Assembly: GCA_017885365.1 (NCBI GenBank)
Contig: JAFNGD010000399.1
Location: 1,784 to 11,044 of the forward strand
Direction: 5' to 3'
Length of the DNA: 9,261 nt
Origin: Nitrospirota bacterium
GTDB taxonomy: Bacteria > Nitrospirota > UBA9217
Of this stretch, positions 1-6,832 are shown piece by piece (the first letter of the stretch is position 1; every line of letters starts with the position of its first letter). Position numbers and translations under genes: made by a program. Under the pieces are notes generated by a model. The model worked only from the letters and a program-made list of their open reading frames with translations, was not told where the DNA came from and searched no databases.

Positions 1-943
1 AACCCAGGGAATCCTGGGAGGCCGGGGCCAGCTGCTCAAATTCAAGGTCCAGTGGGGCAGAACCCGGCGCATGTACATGCTGAGCTTCATGGAGCCCTAC
101 CTGTTCGACAAGCCGATCTGGGGCAGGGTCGACGCGTATCATCAGGACCAGAATTACGACGGCTACAATCTCAAGAGCAACGGGTTCGGCCTCGGCCTCG
201 GCAAGAGCTACACGGAATATGTGTCCGCATCGCTCCGCTACAGCATGGACGTGTCCGATGTCTACAACATCACCAAATCGCCCTCGTTCACGCTGCAAAA
301 GCAGCTTGACAGTTACGGGAACGTCATAGCGACCCATTCGCTGACGGCGAGCCTTACCCGGGACTCCCGTGACTTCTATCTCGATCCCAAGTCGGGCTCG
401 AAGAACACCGCATTCGTGCAGTACGCAGGCGGACCGCTCGGCGGCGATCCCAATTTCATCAAGTCCGTAGCTGATTCGGCGTGGTACTTCCCGCTCTTCT
501 GGGACACCGTCTTCATGACGCGCGGCCGGGCAGGCTATGCATATTCGCTCAGCGACCTGCCGGTGCCATCCGGAGAAAAGTTCTTCGTGGGCGGCGCAGG
601 CTCGGTCCGCGGGTACCGGTACGGCACCGTGAGCCCTATGGAAACCGCCCCTGATGGTTCGCTGAACCGGGTGGGAGGCGACAAGGAGCTGATATTCAAC
701 TTCGAATACACGTTTCCCATCGTGCCTGCGGCGCGTCTCAAAGGACTCCTCTTCTATGATATGGGCAAGGGGTTCAGTGATTCGGAACCGTACAGTATAG
801 GACAGCTGCGGCATTCTTACGGCTGGGGATTCTGGTGGCTGTCGCCCATGGGCCCGCTCCGGTTCGAATGGGGGTATATCGTCAACCAGAAGCCCGAGGA
901 CCAGCGAAGCGCTTTCGAATTCTCCATGGGCGCGCAATTCTGA
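1..943 (+). CDS. bamA: BamA outer-membrane protein assembly factor, C-terminal beta-barrel (5' partial)
   Basis: This is the C-terminal part of the Omp85-family insertase that folds and inserts beta-barrel proteins into the outer membrane. The frame is open from the window edge (first whole codon at 2), so the ATG at 71 is internal and 313 residues are visible. The periplasmic POTRA repeats and the first barrel strands lie upstream of the window. The visible part begins with the early barrel sequence GGRGQ, followed by alternating hydrophobic/polar strands. It carries the Omp85 loop-6 motif VRGY (visible residues 202-205, bases 605-616), then the SPMGPLRFEWGY penultimate-strand segment. It ends in FEFSMGAQF, with the terminal phenylalanine typical of an outer-membrane beta-signal. 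It lies directly upstream of the chaperone gene skp, the usual bamA-skp-lpx order. A TamA or other Omp85 paralogue is possible, but the context and the SP-GPLR segment favour BamA. Confidence 0.95.
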   Translation, partial: TQGILGGRGQLLKFKVQWGRTRRMYMLSFMEPYLFDKPIWGRVDAYHQDQNYDGYNLKSNGFGLGLGKSYTEYVSASLRYSMDVSDVYNITKSPSFTLQKQLDSYGNVIATHSLTASLTRDSRDFYLDPKSGSKNTAFVQYAGGPLGGDPNFIKSVADSAWYFPLFWDTVFMTRGRAGYAYSLSDLPVPSGEKFFVGGAGSVRGYRYGTVSPMETAPDGSLNRVGGDKELIFNFEYTFPIVPAARLKGLLFYDMGKGFSDSEPYSIGQLRHSYGWGFWWLSPMGPLRFEWGYIVNQKPEDQRSAFEFSMGAQF

Positions 944-984
944 TGTCCCGGCGGGGCCGTGATAACATCTCACCTGTCGATTAC

Positions 985-992
985 AAAGGAGG
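985..992 (+). promoter_or_regulatory. Strong Shine-Dalgarno site of skp
   Basis: The bases AAAGGAGG end five bases before the ATG at 998, a near-ideal ribosome binding site. It decides the start of skp: the upstream in-frame GTG at 959 has no comparable site, and translation from it would bury the signal peptide behind 13 extra residues. It is among the strongest such sites in this window, together with that of fabZ. Confidence 0.8.
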
Positions 993-997
993 CGGTA

Positions 998-1543
998 ATG
1001 AAAAAGGCACTGGTACTTATGGTTGCACTGTTGGTAGCTTCATCGTCGGCATATGCTGCTGGCAACAAGATGGCGTTCGTGGACACGCAGGCGGTCTTTG
1101 ACAAGACCAAGCTCGGCAAGAAATACCAAGGGACCCTCAAGGAATATTTTGACAGCAGGAGGAAGATCCTTGACCTCGACGCCGATGAGATCCAGAAATT
1201 GCGCGACGACTATGGGAAACAATCTGCCCTCCTGAAGCCGGAAGTGCGCAAGGAAAAAGAAGAGACCATCGGCCGGAAGATCAACGAGTTCGAAAAGAAG
1301 CGGACCGAATTCAACAATGAGCTTGCCAAGAAGAACGAAGAGCTCTCCGCCGAGTTCAACCAGGAAATGATGGTCATCATCAAGGACATGGCGAAGAAGG
1401 AAAAGATCGGCCTGGTCCTGAACCGGACGATCAGCATCATGTCCAAGGGCGAGGTCCCCGCGGTCCTCTATGGCGACGATGACCTGGACCTGACGGAAAA
1501 GGTGATCGTCGAACTGGACAAGAAGTACGATGCCAAGAAATAA
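998..1543 (+). CDS. skp: Skp/OmpH-family periplasmic chaperone
   Basis: This is a periplasmic chaperone that binds unfolded outer-membrane proteins leaving the Sec translocon and hands them to the BAM complex. It has 181 residues, about the size of the family. A Sec signal peptide is plain: MKK, a hydrophobic stretch at residues 4-14, then an AYA cleavage site at about residues 18-20. After a short beta segment (MAFVDTQAVF), residues about 40-130 are extremely rich in Lys and Glu with heptad-like spacing, matching the coiled-coil tentacles of the Skp trimer. The C-terminal part (IGLVLNRT, then LDLTEKVI) returns to the beta core and ends in a lysine-rich tail. The ATG at 998 is chosen because of its strong ribosome binding site and the signal peptide. 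The 54-base gap after bamA is one of the longest in the cluster. The family assignment is firm; client range cannot be read from sequence. Confidence 0.9.
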   Translation: MKKALVLMVALLVASSSAYAAGNKMAFVDTQAVFDKTKLGKKYQGTLKEYFDSRRKILDLDADEIQKLRDDYGKQSALLKPEVRKEKEETIGRKINEFEKKRTEFNNELAKKNEELSAEFNQEMMVIIKDMAKKEKIGLVLNRTISIMSKGEVPAVLYGDDDLDLTEKVIVELDKKYDAKK

Positions 1544-1558
1544 CGGCAGGAACACCGT

Positions 1559-2578
1559 ATGAAGCTCACTGAACTGGCAGAGAAGGTCGGCGGCGAGCTT
1601 GCCGGTCCCGGAGACATCGATATCCGCGGCGTGGCGGGCATCGGCGAGGCACAAGACGGCGATATCACGTTCATCACTGATGAGAAACGCATTCAGGACC
1701 TCCGTGCGTGCCGTGCCTCCGCGGTGATCGTTCCCCGGGGGACCCCGGAGCTTCCGATCCCGTCGATCGCCGTGAAGAATCCCCGGTTCACCTTCGCTCA
1801 GATGCTGCGGATCTTCCATGAGAAACCGTACGCGCCCGGAGGCATCAGCGAGCGAGCCGTTGTCGGCAAGGACGTGGTCCTGGGAGCCGGACCGACCATC
1901 CACCCCTGCGTCGTGGTCTCCGACGGGGCGAAGATCGGCAGCAGGGTCACGCTCTATCCGGGTGTGTTCGTCGGGACCGGGTCCTGTATCGGTGATGACA
2001 CGGTCATCTATCCCAACGTGAGCATTCGCGAAGGCGTGACCATCGGCAGCCGCGTGATCATCCATTCCGGCACGGTGATCGGCAGCGACGGGTTCGGGTT
2101 CGTGACCGAAGGCGGCCGTCACCACAAGATCCCGCAGATCGGCGGCGTCATCATCGAGGACGACGTTGAGATCGGCGCGAATTGCGCCATCGACCGTGCT
2201 ACGCTGGGCGTGACGCGCATCAGGCAAGGCACGAAACTGGACAACATGGTCCATGTTGCACACAATGTCACGATCGGCGAACACTGCCTTCTAGCGGGAC
2301 AGGTCGGGATAGCGGGCAGCAGCACCATCGGCAGCTACGTGGTCATGGGCGGTCAGGCCGGGATTGCCGACCATACGACCGTGGGCGACCGGGTCATGGT
2401 CGGCGGAGGGTCTGGAGTGACCAGGAACATGGAATCAGGACAGGTCGTCGCAGGATACCCTGCGATCCCGATCCGGGAATGGCTCAAGGCGCAGGCCGTG
2501 TTCCCGAAAATGCCGGAGCTGAAGAAGCTCGTGGCCCAGCTCCTGCGCCGCATCGAGGAACTGGAAAAGAAAATCTGA
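1559..2578 (+). CDS. lpxD: LpxD, UDP-3-O-acylglucosamine N-acyltransferase
   Basis: This is the third enzyme of lipid A synthesis. It transfers a 3-hydroxyacyl chain from acyl carrier protein to the 2-amino group of the UDP-3-acyl-glucosamine made by LpxC. It has 339 residues, the normal length. Residues 1-95 form the N-terminal nucleotide-binding domain (with the DITFITDEK segment). Residues about 98-290 form a left-handed beta-helix of hexapeptide repeats, for example [14 protein letters not shown]. Residues 310-339 are a charged C-terminal helix. The hallmark SDGFGF is at 176-181. The catalytic motif VAHNV places His235 as the base, and His272 follows at the same 37-residue spacing as the His239/His276 pair of E. 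coli LpxD. The start ATG has an AGGAA site six bases upstream and begins 15 bases after skp. If the linked GnnA/GnnB pair is real, its substrate carries an amide-linked chain at position 3. Confidence 0.96.
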   Translation: MKLTELAEKVGGELAGPGDIDIRGVAGIGEAQDGDITFITDEKRIQDLRACRASAVIVPRGTPELPIPSIAVKNPRFTFAQMLRIFHEKPYAPGGISERAVVGKDVVLGAGPTIHPCVVVSDGAKIGSRVTLYPGVFVGTGSCIGDDTVIYPNVSIREGVTIGSRVIIHSGTVIGSDGFGFVTEGGRHHKIPQIGGVIIEDDVEIGANCAIDRATLGVTRIRQGTKLDNMVHVAHNVTIGEHCLLAGQVGIAGSSTIGSYVVMGGQAGIADHTTVGDRVMVGGGSGVTRNMESGQVVAGYPAIPIREWLKAQAVFPKMPELKKLVAQLLRRIEELEKKI

Positions 2579-2609
2579 GACAACCCCATGGTATCAAGGA
2601 GGATGCAGC

Positions 2610-3062
2610 ATGATCGGTATCCAGGAAATCATGAACACGCTTCCGCACCGGTATCCGTTCCTTCTCGTCGACAAGATCATTGAGATGGAAATCGGCAAGC
2701 GGGTCGTCGGGATCAAGAATGTGACCATCAACGAGCCGTTCTTCCAAGGGCACTTTCCGGGCCAGCCGATCATGCCCGGTGTGCTCATCCTGGAGGCCAT
2801 GGCGCAGGTCGCAGGGGTCATGGCGCTCAAGACCGTTCCTCCGGACCAGGTCCATAACAAGGTCATCTATTTCATGACCATCGACAAGGCCAAGTTTCGG
2901 AAACCGGTCATCCCGGGAGACCAGATCCGGTTCGAGATGGACGTCCTCAAGATGCGTTCGAACATCGTCAACTTCAGGGGACAGGCCGTGGTGGACGGCG
3001 TGGTCGTCGCAGAAGCGGAAATGATGGCGATGATCGTTGACCGTGTGAAACAGACACCATGA
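2610..3062 (+). CDS. fabZ: FabZ, 3-hydroxyacyl-[acyl-carrier-protein] dehydratase
   Basis: This is a hot-dog-fold dehydratase of type II fatty acid synthesis that converts 3-hydroxyacyl-ACP to trans-2-enoyl-ACP in the cytoplasm. Its substrate pool, 3-hydroxyacyl-ACP, is the same one LpxA and LpxD draw on, which explains its conserved place between their genes. It has 150 residues, full length. It opens with the family signature [11 protein letters not shown] (residues 11-21). The catalytic pair is His48 in GHFPG and Glu62 in LEAMAQ, with the same 14-residue spacing as His54/Glu68 in E. coli. The ATG at 2610 has an excellent AAGGAGG site at 2596-2602 with a seven-base spacer. FabA is unlikely because the [10 protein letters not shown] opening and the short length are typical of FabZ. 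Confidence 0.97.
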   Translation: MIGIQEIMNTLPHRYPFLLVDKIIEMEIGKRVVGIKNVTINEPFFQGHFPGQPIMPGVLILEAMAQVAGVMALKTVPPDQVHNKVIYFMTIDKAKFRKPVIPGDQIRFEMDVLKMRSNIVNFRGQAVVDGVVVAEAEMMAMIVDRVKQTP

Positions 3063-3072
3063 GGAGACCATC

Positions 3073-3846
3073 ATGAGCATCCATCCGACAGCGGTCGTCC
3101 ATCCCGCGGCAAAGCTTGCCGAAGGGGTCGAGGTCGGGGCATATTCGGTCATCGGCGAGCACGTATCGGTGGGGAAGGGGACACAGATCGCTTCGCACGT
3201 TCTTGTCGAGGGCTGGACCACCATCGGCGAGAGAAACCATATCTTTCCGTTCTCCAGCATCGGCACGCCTCCGCAGGACATCGGATACAAGAACGAGGAG
3301 ACCTATCTCATCATCGGCAACGACAACGTGATCCGCGAATGCGCCACGATCCACCGGGCCACGACCAAGGAGGACCTGAGCACCGTGATCGGGAACGGCA
3401 ACTTCCTGATGGCCTATTCCCACGTGGCGCACGACTGCAAGCTCGGCAATAATATCATCATGGCAAACTCCGTCGCCCTGGGCGGTCATATTGTCATCGG
3501 TGACTGTGCGATCCTTGGTGGAATCGTCGCGGTGCACCAGTTCGTGCGGATCGGCTCTTACGCCATCATCGGCGGCCAGTCTGCGGTAAGCCAGGACATC
3601 CCTCCGTACGTGAGCGCAGCAGGGAACCGCGCGAAGCTCTACGGGCTCAACCTGGTCGGTCTCAAGCGGCGGGGCTTCAGCGATGACATCATCAACACGC
3701 TGAAGAAGGTCTACAAGATCGTCTTCCGGTCCGCCCTGACCCAGGAAGAGGCCTGCCGCAGGGTGACCGAGGAATTCCCGGGGTCGCCGGAGGCCATGCA
3801 TCTGGTGGGATTCATGAAGAGCTCCAAACGGGGCGTGACGCGGTAA
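3073..3846 (+). CDS. lpxA: LpxA, UDP-N-acetylglucosamine 3-O(N)-acyltransferase
   Basis: This is the first enzyme of the Raetz pathway, transferring a 3-hydroxyacyl chain from ACP to position 3 of UDP-GlcNAc (or of its 3-amino analogue). It has 257 residues, against 262 in E. coli. Hexapeptide repeats fill residues about 1-185, and a helical C-terminal domain follows GLKRRGF (196-202). The catalytic motif SHVAHDC places His120 as the base, equivalent to E. coli His125; His139 and His155 match His144 and His160. Gly168 aligns with E. coli Gly173, the hydrocarbon-ruler residue, which fits a relatively long acyl chain. The start lies ten bases after fabZ, and its GAGGAGA site begins within the fabZ stop, suggesting translational coupling. 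The nearby oxidoreductase/aminotransferase pair suggests the acceptor may be a 3-amino sugar giving an amide. Sequence alone does not settle acceptor choice. Confidence 0.96.
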   Translation: MSIHPTAVVHPAAKLAEGVEVGAYSVIGEHVSVGKGTQIASHVLVEGWTTIGERNHIFPFSSIGTPPQDIGYKNEETYLIIGNDNVIRECATIHRATTKEDLSTVIGNGNFLMAYSHVAHDCKLGNNIIMANSVALGGHIVIGDCAILGGIVAVHQFVRIGSYAIIGGQSAVSQDIPPYVSAAGNRAKLYGLNLVGLKRRGFSDDIINTLKKVYKIVFRSALTQEEACRRVTEEFPGSPEAMHLVGFMKSSKRGVTR

Positions 3847-3910
3847 GAGGACTGGAGTCCGACGACAGATCATGGACAGCAGATACGCTGCGGAACACTA
3901 TGGCGGTGGC

Positions 3911-4735
3911 ATGAAAAAGATCGGCATCATAGCAGGCAACGGCGATTTCCCCATCGAGTTCGCCAGGGCCGCAAAGCAGAAAGGTCTGACGGTCGTGGCT
4001 GCCGCGCACGAGGGGGAGACCGTGCCGGAGCTCGCGGAGTGGTGTGATGCCATCTGCTGGGTCAAGGTCGGCCATCTCGGCAAGATCATCAAGTTCTTCA
4101 AGGACCAGGACGTCCATGACGTGCTCATGGCGGGCGGCATCAAAAAGACGCACTTCTTCAGCGGGTCCCTGCCGGACCTCCGGGGCGCAGCGGTCCTTGC
4201 ACGGATGATAACCAAAAAGGACGATTCTATCCTGCGCGCCGTTGCGGAAGAGCTGGAGTCCGAAGGCATCACGGTCCGTGAATCGACGCTCTACCTTGAC
4301 AACCTCCTTGCACCCGCCGGTGTCCTGACCCGGCGAAAGCCGTCCAAGAGCGAATGGAAGGACATCGCGTTCGGATGGCAGATGGCAAAGGAGATCGGAC
4401 GGCTCGATATCGGCCAGACCGTGGTGGTGAAGGACCTCGCCGTCCTTGCGGTTGAGGCCATCGAGGGCACGGACGAGGCCATCCGCCGCGGCGGAAGGTT
4501 ATGCAAAGAGGGGGCCGTGGTCGTCAAGATCTGCAAGCCCCAGCAGGACCTGCGGTTCGATCTGCCGGCCACTGGCCTCCTGACGATTTCCGCCATGCAG
4601 GAGGTCAAGGCTGCCTGTCTCGCGATCGAGGCGGGGAAGACCATCATGATCCAGAAGGAAGCGCTCATTGCGAGGGCTGACGCTGCAGACATTGCCATCG
4701 TCGCTCTTGACGCGAACGGAACGATCCCAACATAG
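3911..4735 (+). CDS. lpxI: LpxI, UDP-2,3-diacylglucosamine pyrophosphatase (DUF1009 family)
   Basis: LpxI cleaves UDP-2,3-diacylglucosamine to lipid X (2,3-diacylglucosamine 1-phosphate) and UMP. It is the alternative to LpxH found in alphaproteobacteria, Geobacter-like bacteria and others, and is unrelated to LpxH in fold. From this start it has 274 residues. It begins with the family opening KKIGIIAGNGDFP, then VGHLGKIIKFF (residues 53-63) and VLMAGGIKK (71-79). The C-terminal catalytic domain carries KPQQDLRFDLP (209-219), where the conserved aspartates Asp213 and Asp217 lie, followed by TGLLTI. An in-frame ATG at 3872 would add 13 residues (MDSRYAAEHYGGG). I prefer 3911 because known LpxI proteins start at the KKIG segment and the extra codons are less G/C-ending than the gene body. 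Neither start has a strong ribosome binding site. It lies directly after lpxA, matching its pathway role. Confidence 0.92.
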   Translation: MKKIGIIAGNGDFPIEFARAAKQKGLTVVAAAHEGETVPELAEWCDAICWVKVGHLGKIIKFFKDQDVHDVLMAGGIKKTHFFSGSLPDLRGAAVLARMITKKDDSILRAVAEELESEGITVRESTLYLDNLLAPAGVLTRRKPSKSEWKDIAFGWQMAKEIGRLDIGQTVVVKDLAVLAVEAIEGTDEAIRRGGRLCKEGAVVVKICKPQQDLRFDLPATGLLTISAMQEVKAACLAIEAGKTIMIQKEALIARADAADIAIVALDANGTIPT

Positions 4736-4753
4736 GACGAGGTTGATCTCAGA

Positions 4754-5704
4754 ATGAACAAGATACGCGCAGGGGTCATCGGGGTCGGATACCTCGGCCA
4801 ATTCCATGCCGAGAAGTATGCGAGTCTGCCGAATGTCGAGCTTGTCGGCGTCGTTGACCCTGACCGGTCCCGCGCAGAGCAGGTCGCGCAGAAGCTTTCT
4901 ACCCATGCGTACGCCGACGCATCACAGCTACTGGGCAAGGTGGACGCTGTCAGCATCGTGGTGCCTACCGTCCTCCATCACCGCATTGCGGGACCGTTCC
5001 TCGACGCCGGGGTCCATGTCCTGCTCGAGAAGCCCGTCACCGTGACCCTTGAGCAGGCCGATGAGCTCATCAACCTGGCGGAAAGGAAGCGGGTCATCCT
5101 CCAGGTGGGGCACATAGAACGATTTAACCCGGCGATAACGGCGATCAAGCCGCTGCTGAAGGCCCCGCGCTATGTGCAAACGGAACGCAGCGCTCCGTTC
5201 ACCGTACGGTGCACCGACGTGAACGTCGTACTGGACCTCATGATCCATGACCTGGACATCGTGACCGATGTCGCAGGTTCGAAGCCAAAGAGCGTGAGCG
5301 CTATGGGCACGTCGGTCATCACCCGGGAGATTGACTCGGTCATCGCCCGGATCATCTTCGCGAACGGCTGCATCGCCGACGTCGCCGCGAGCCGGGTCTC
5401 CGACGAGAAAAAGCGGGTCATCAGGATCTTCGACGGCGATACGCTCTATACCGCGGACTACCAGACGCAGAAAGCCTTCGTCTCACGCCGCGGGATCTCG
5501 AGCGTGCCCGACCTTGTTACGAACGAACTCCCGACGGAGCGGCGCGATACGCTCCTCGATGAGATCAGATCGTTCATCGCCAGCATCGAGAGCGGGAAAC
5601 GGCCGCAGGTCGGCGGGTCCGAGGGCAAGAACGCCCTGGCGCTCGCCCGGTTGATCACCCACTGCATTGAACAAGGCACGACCGATTTCGTGCCGTTCTC
5701 CTAA
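4754..5704 (+). CDS. gnnA: Gfo/Idh/MocA-family oxidoreductase, probable GnnA (UDP-GlcNAc 3''-dehydrogenase)
   Basis: This is an NAD(P)-dependent sugar-nucleotide oxidoreductase of 316 residues. The N-terminal Rossmann fold shows GVGYLG (residues 10-15) with all three glycines and an acidic end to beta-2 (VVDPD, 33-37). The family catalytic signature follows: EKP with Lys93, and DLMIHDLD with Asp161, His165 and Asp166. The C-terminal alpha/beta domain ends in ordinary family sequence. The family is broad, so function rests on context. It is followed at 18 bases by a PLP aminotransferase, and both sit between lpxI and lpxB. In Acidithiobacillus ferrooxidans an equivalent pair, GnnA/GnnB, is known to oxidise and then aminate position 3'' of UDP-GlcNAc for lipid A. 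I infer that role here. The alternative is a WlbA/WbpB-like dehydrogenase for a diamino-uronic acid of O-antigen, but no UDP-GlcNAc 6-dehydrogenase or N-acetyltransferase gene is nearby. Confidence 0.75.
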   Translation: MNKIRAGVIGVGYLGQFHAEKYASLPNVELVGVVDPDRSRAEQVAQKLSTHAYADASQLLGKVDAVSIVVPTVLHHRIAGPFLDAGVHVLLEKPVTVTLEQADELINLAERKRVILQVGHIERFNPAITAIKPLLKAPRYVQTERSAPFTVRCTDVNVVLDLMIHDLDIVTDVAGSKPKSVSAMGTSVITREIDSVIARIIFANGCIADVAASRVSDEKKRVIRIFDGDTLYTADYQTQKAFVSRRGISSVPDLVTNELPTERRDTLLDEIRSFIASIESGKRPQVGGSEGKNALALARLITHCIEQGTTDFVPFS

Positions 5705-5722
5705 AGAGAGGAGCACCACCCT

Positions 5723-6820
5723 ATGTCAGTACCCATGGTTGACCTGAAGGTCCAGTACGATGCCATGAAGGACGAGATCGACCGCGCGGTCCTGGAGGTC
5801 ATCAGGAGCACGGCATTCATCCTCGGCCCACAGGGCAAGGCGCTCGAACAGAGCATCGCCTCCTACCACGGCGTGAAGCACGCCGTCGGTGTTGCCTCGG
5901 GCACCGATGCCCTGCACCTCGCGCTCCGCGCCGCGGACATCGGTCCGGGTGACGAGGTCATCACCACGCCCTTCACCTTCATCGCGACGGCCGAGGCGAT
6001 CTCGTACCAGGGGGCGGTCCCGGTATTCGTTGACATCAGGCCCGACACATTCAACATCGATGTCACGCAGATCGAGTCGCGCATCACCAAACGCACCAAG
6101 GCGATCCTGCCGGTGCACCTCTACGGGCAGTCCGCAGACATGACCGCGATCATGGCGATCGCCCGAAAGCACAAGCTCAGGATCATCGAGGACTGCGCGC
6201 AATCATTTGGCGCAGACCATCGCGGCACGAAGACCGGGGCCTTTGGCGACCTCGGCTGCTTCAGCTTCTTTCCGAGCAAGAACCTCGGCTGCTACGGCGA
6301 CGGCGGCATGGTCATCACCAATGATGCGAAGCTGGCAGAGCGGCTCCAGAGCCTCAGGAACCACGGGAGCAAGGTCCGTTACTACCATGACGAGGTTGGG
6401 TACAACAGCAGGCTGGACGAGATCCAGGCCGCGGTCCTGAACGTCAAGTTCAAGCGCATTGACTCCTACAACGCGGGCCGGGTCAGGAGCGCGGCTCTGT
6501 ACAAAAAATATCTTTCCGTGCCGGGTGTCCAGACGCCGGTCGAGAGCGGTGACGGCAAGCACGTCTACCACCAGTACACCATCAAGGTCAAGGACAGGGA
6601 TGCCGTCAAGAAACGGCTCGATGACGCAAAGATGTCGTCCATGATCTATTATCCGGTTCCGCTCCACCTCCAGGCGGCCTATCAGGGCCTGGGCATGAAG
6701 CAGGGAAGCCTTCCCGTGTCAGAGCAGGCGGCGCGCGACGTGCTGTCCCTGCCCATGTACCCGGAACTGTCCGAGGAGCAGATCAGGACGGTTGCGGAAG
6801 CGGTCAAGAAGGCGCTCTAG
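5723..6820 (+). CDS. gnnB: DegT/DnrJ/EryC1-family PLP aminotransferase, probable GnnB (UDP-3-keto-GlcNAc aminotransferase)
   Basis: This is a fold-type I, PLP-dependent sugar-nucleotide aminotransferase of 365 residues, the usual length. The family motifs appear in order: FILGPQGKALE (32-42), SGTDAL (59-64, phosphate binding), TTPFTFIATA (81-90), IEDCAQSFGA (155-164, with Asp157 and Gln160 contacting the cofactor), and FFPSKNLG (182-189), where Lys186 should form the Schiff base. GYNSRLDEIQAA (226-237) follows, then the C-terminal small domain. The catalytic residues are intact. The predicted reaction is transfer of an amino group, usually from L-glutamate, to the 3-keto sugar made by the preceding oxidoreductase, giving UDP-GlcNAc3N for LpxA. 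The ATG has GAGGAG nine bases upstream and lies 18 bases after that gene; lpxB follows at 12 bases. WbpE/WlbC-type enzymes and FdtB-like dTDP-sugar aminotransferases look similar, so the exact substrate is inferred from the lpx context. Confidence 0.78.
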   Translation: MSVPMVDLKVQYDAMKDEIDRAVLEVIRSTAFILGPQGKALEQSIASYHGVKHAVGVASGTDALHLALRAADIGPGDEVITTPFTFIATAEAISYQGAVPVFVDIRPDTFNIDVTQIESRITKRTKAILPVHLYGQSADMTAIMAIARKHKLRIIEDCAQSFGADHRGTKTGAFGDLGCFSFFPSKNLGCYGDGGMVITNDAKLAERLQSLRNHGSKVRYYHDEVGYNSRLDEIQAAVLNVKFKRIDSYNAGRVRSAALYKKYLSVPGVQTPVESGDGKHVYHQYTIKVKDRDAVKKRLDDAKMSSMIYYPVPLHLQAAYQGLGMKQGSLPVSEQAARDVLSLPMYPELSEEQIRTVAEAVKKAL

Positions 6821-6832
6821 TCCGGAACGGGC

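Noticed and set aside
959..997. Upstream GTG as the skp start
   Set aside because: It would place 13 residues before the signal peptide and has no good ribosome binding site. The ATG at 998 has an excellent one.
944..997. Possible promoter or terminator between bamA and skp
   Set aside because: The GC-rich patch CCCGGCGGGGCC forms no good stem and has no T-run, and no convincing -35/-10 pair precedes skp. Only the ribosome binding site is supported.
1040..2284. A 414-codon antisense open frame opposite skp and lpxD
   Set aside because: It is the mirror of GC-rich codons in two well-recognised genes. Its translation is a low-complexity mix rich in Asp, His, Arg and Leu with no known motif.
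3849..3860. Inverted repeat GGACT-GG-AGTCC after lpxA, considered as a terminator or operator
   Set aside because: The stem is only five pairs with a two-base loop and no T-run follows, so it is too weak to call.
2974..3873. A 299-codon antisense open frame opposite lpxA
   Set aside because: It covers an intact lpxA with all catalytic residues. Its composition is that of reversed GC-rich coding sequence.
4754..6820. Reading the oxidoreductase/aminotransferase pair as O-antigen (WbpB/WbpE-type) genes
   Set aside because: That pathway also needs a UDP-GlcNAc 6-dehydrogenase and an N-acetyltransferase, neither present here, while the pair is embedded among lipid A genes. It is kept as an alternative, not as the main call.
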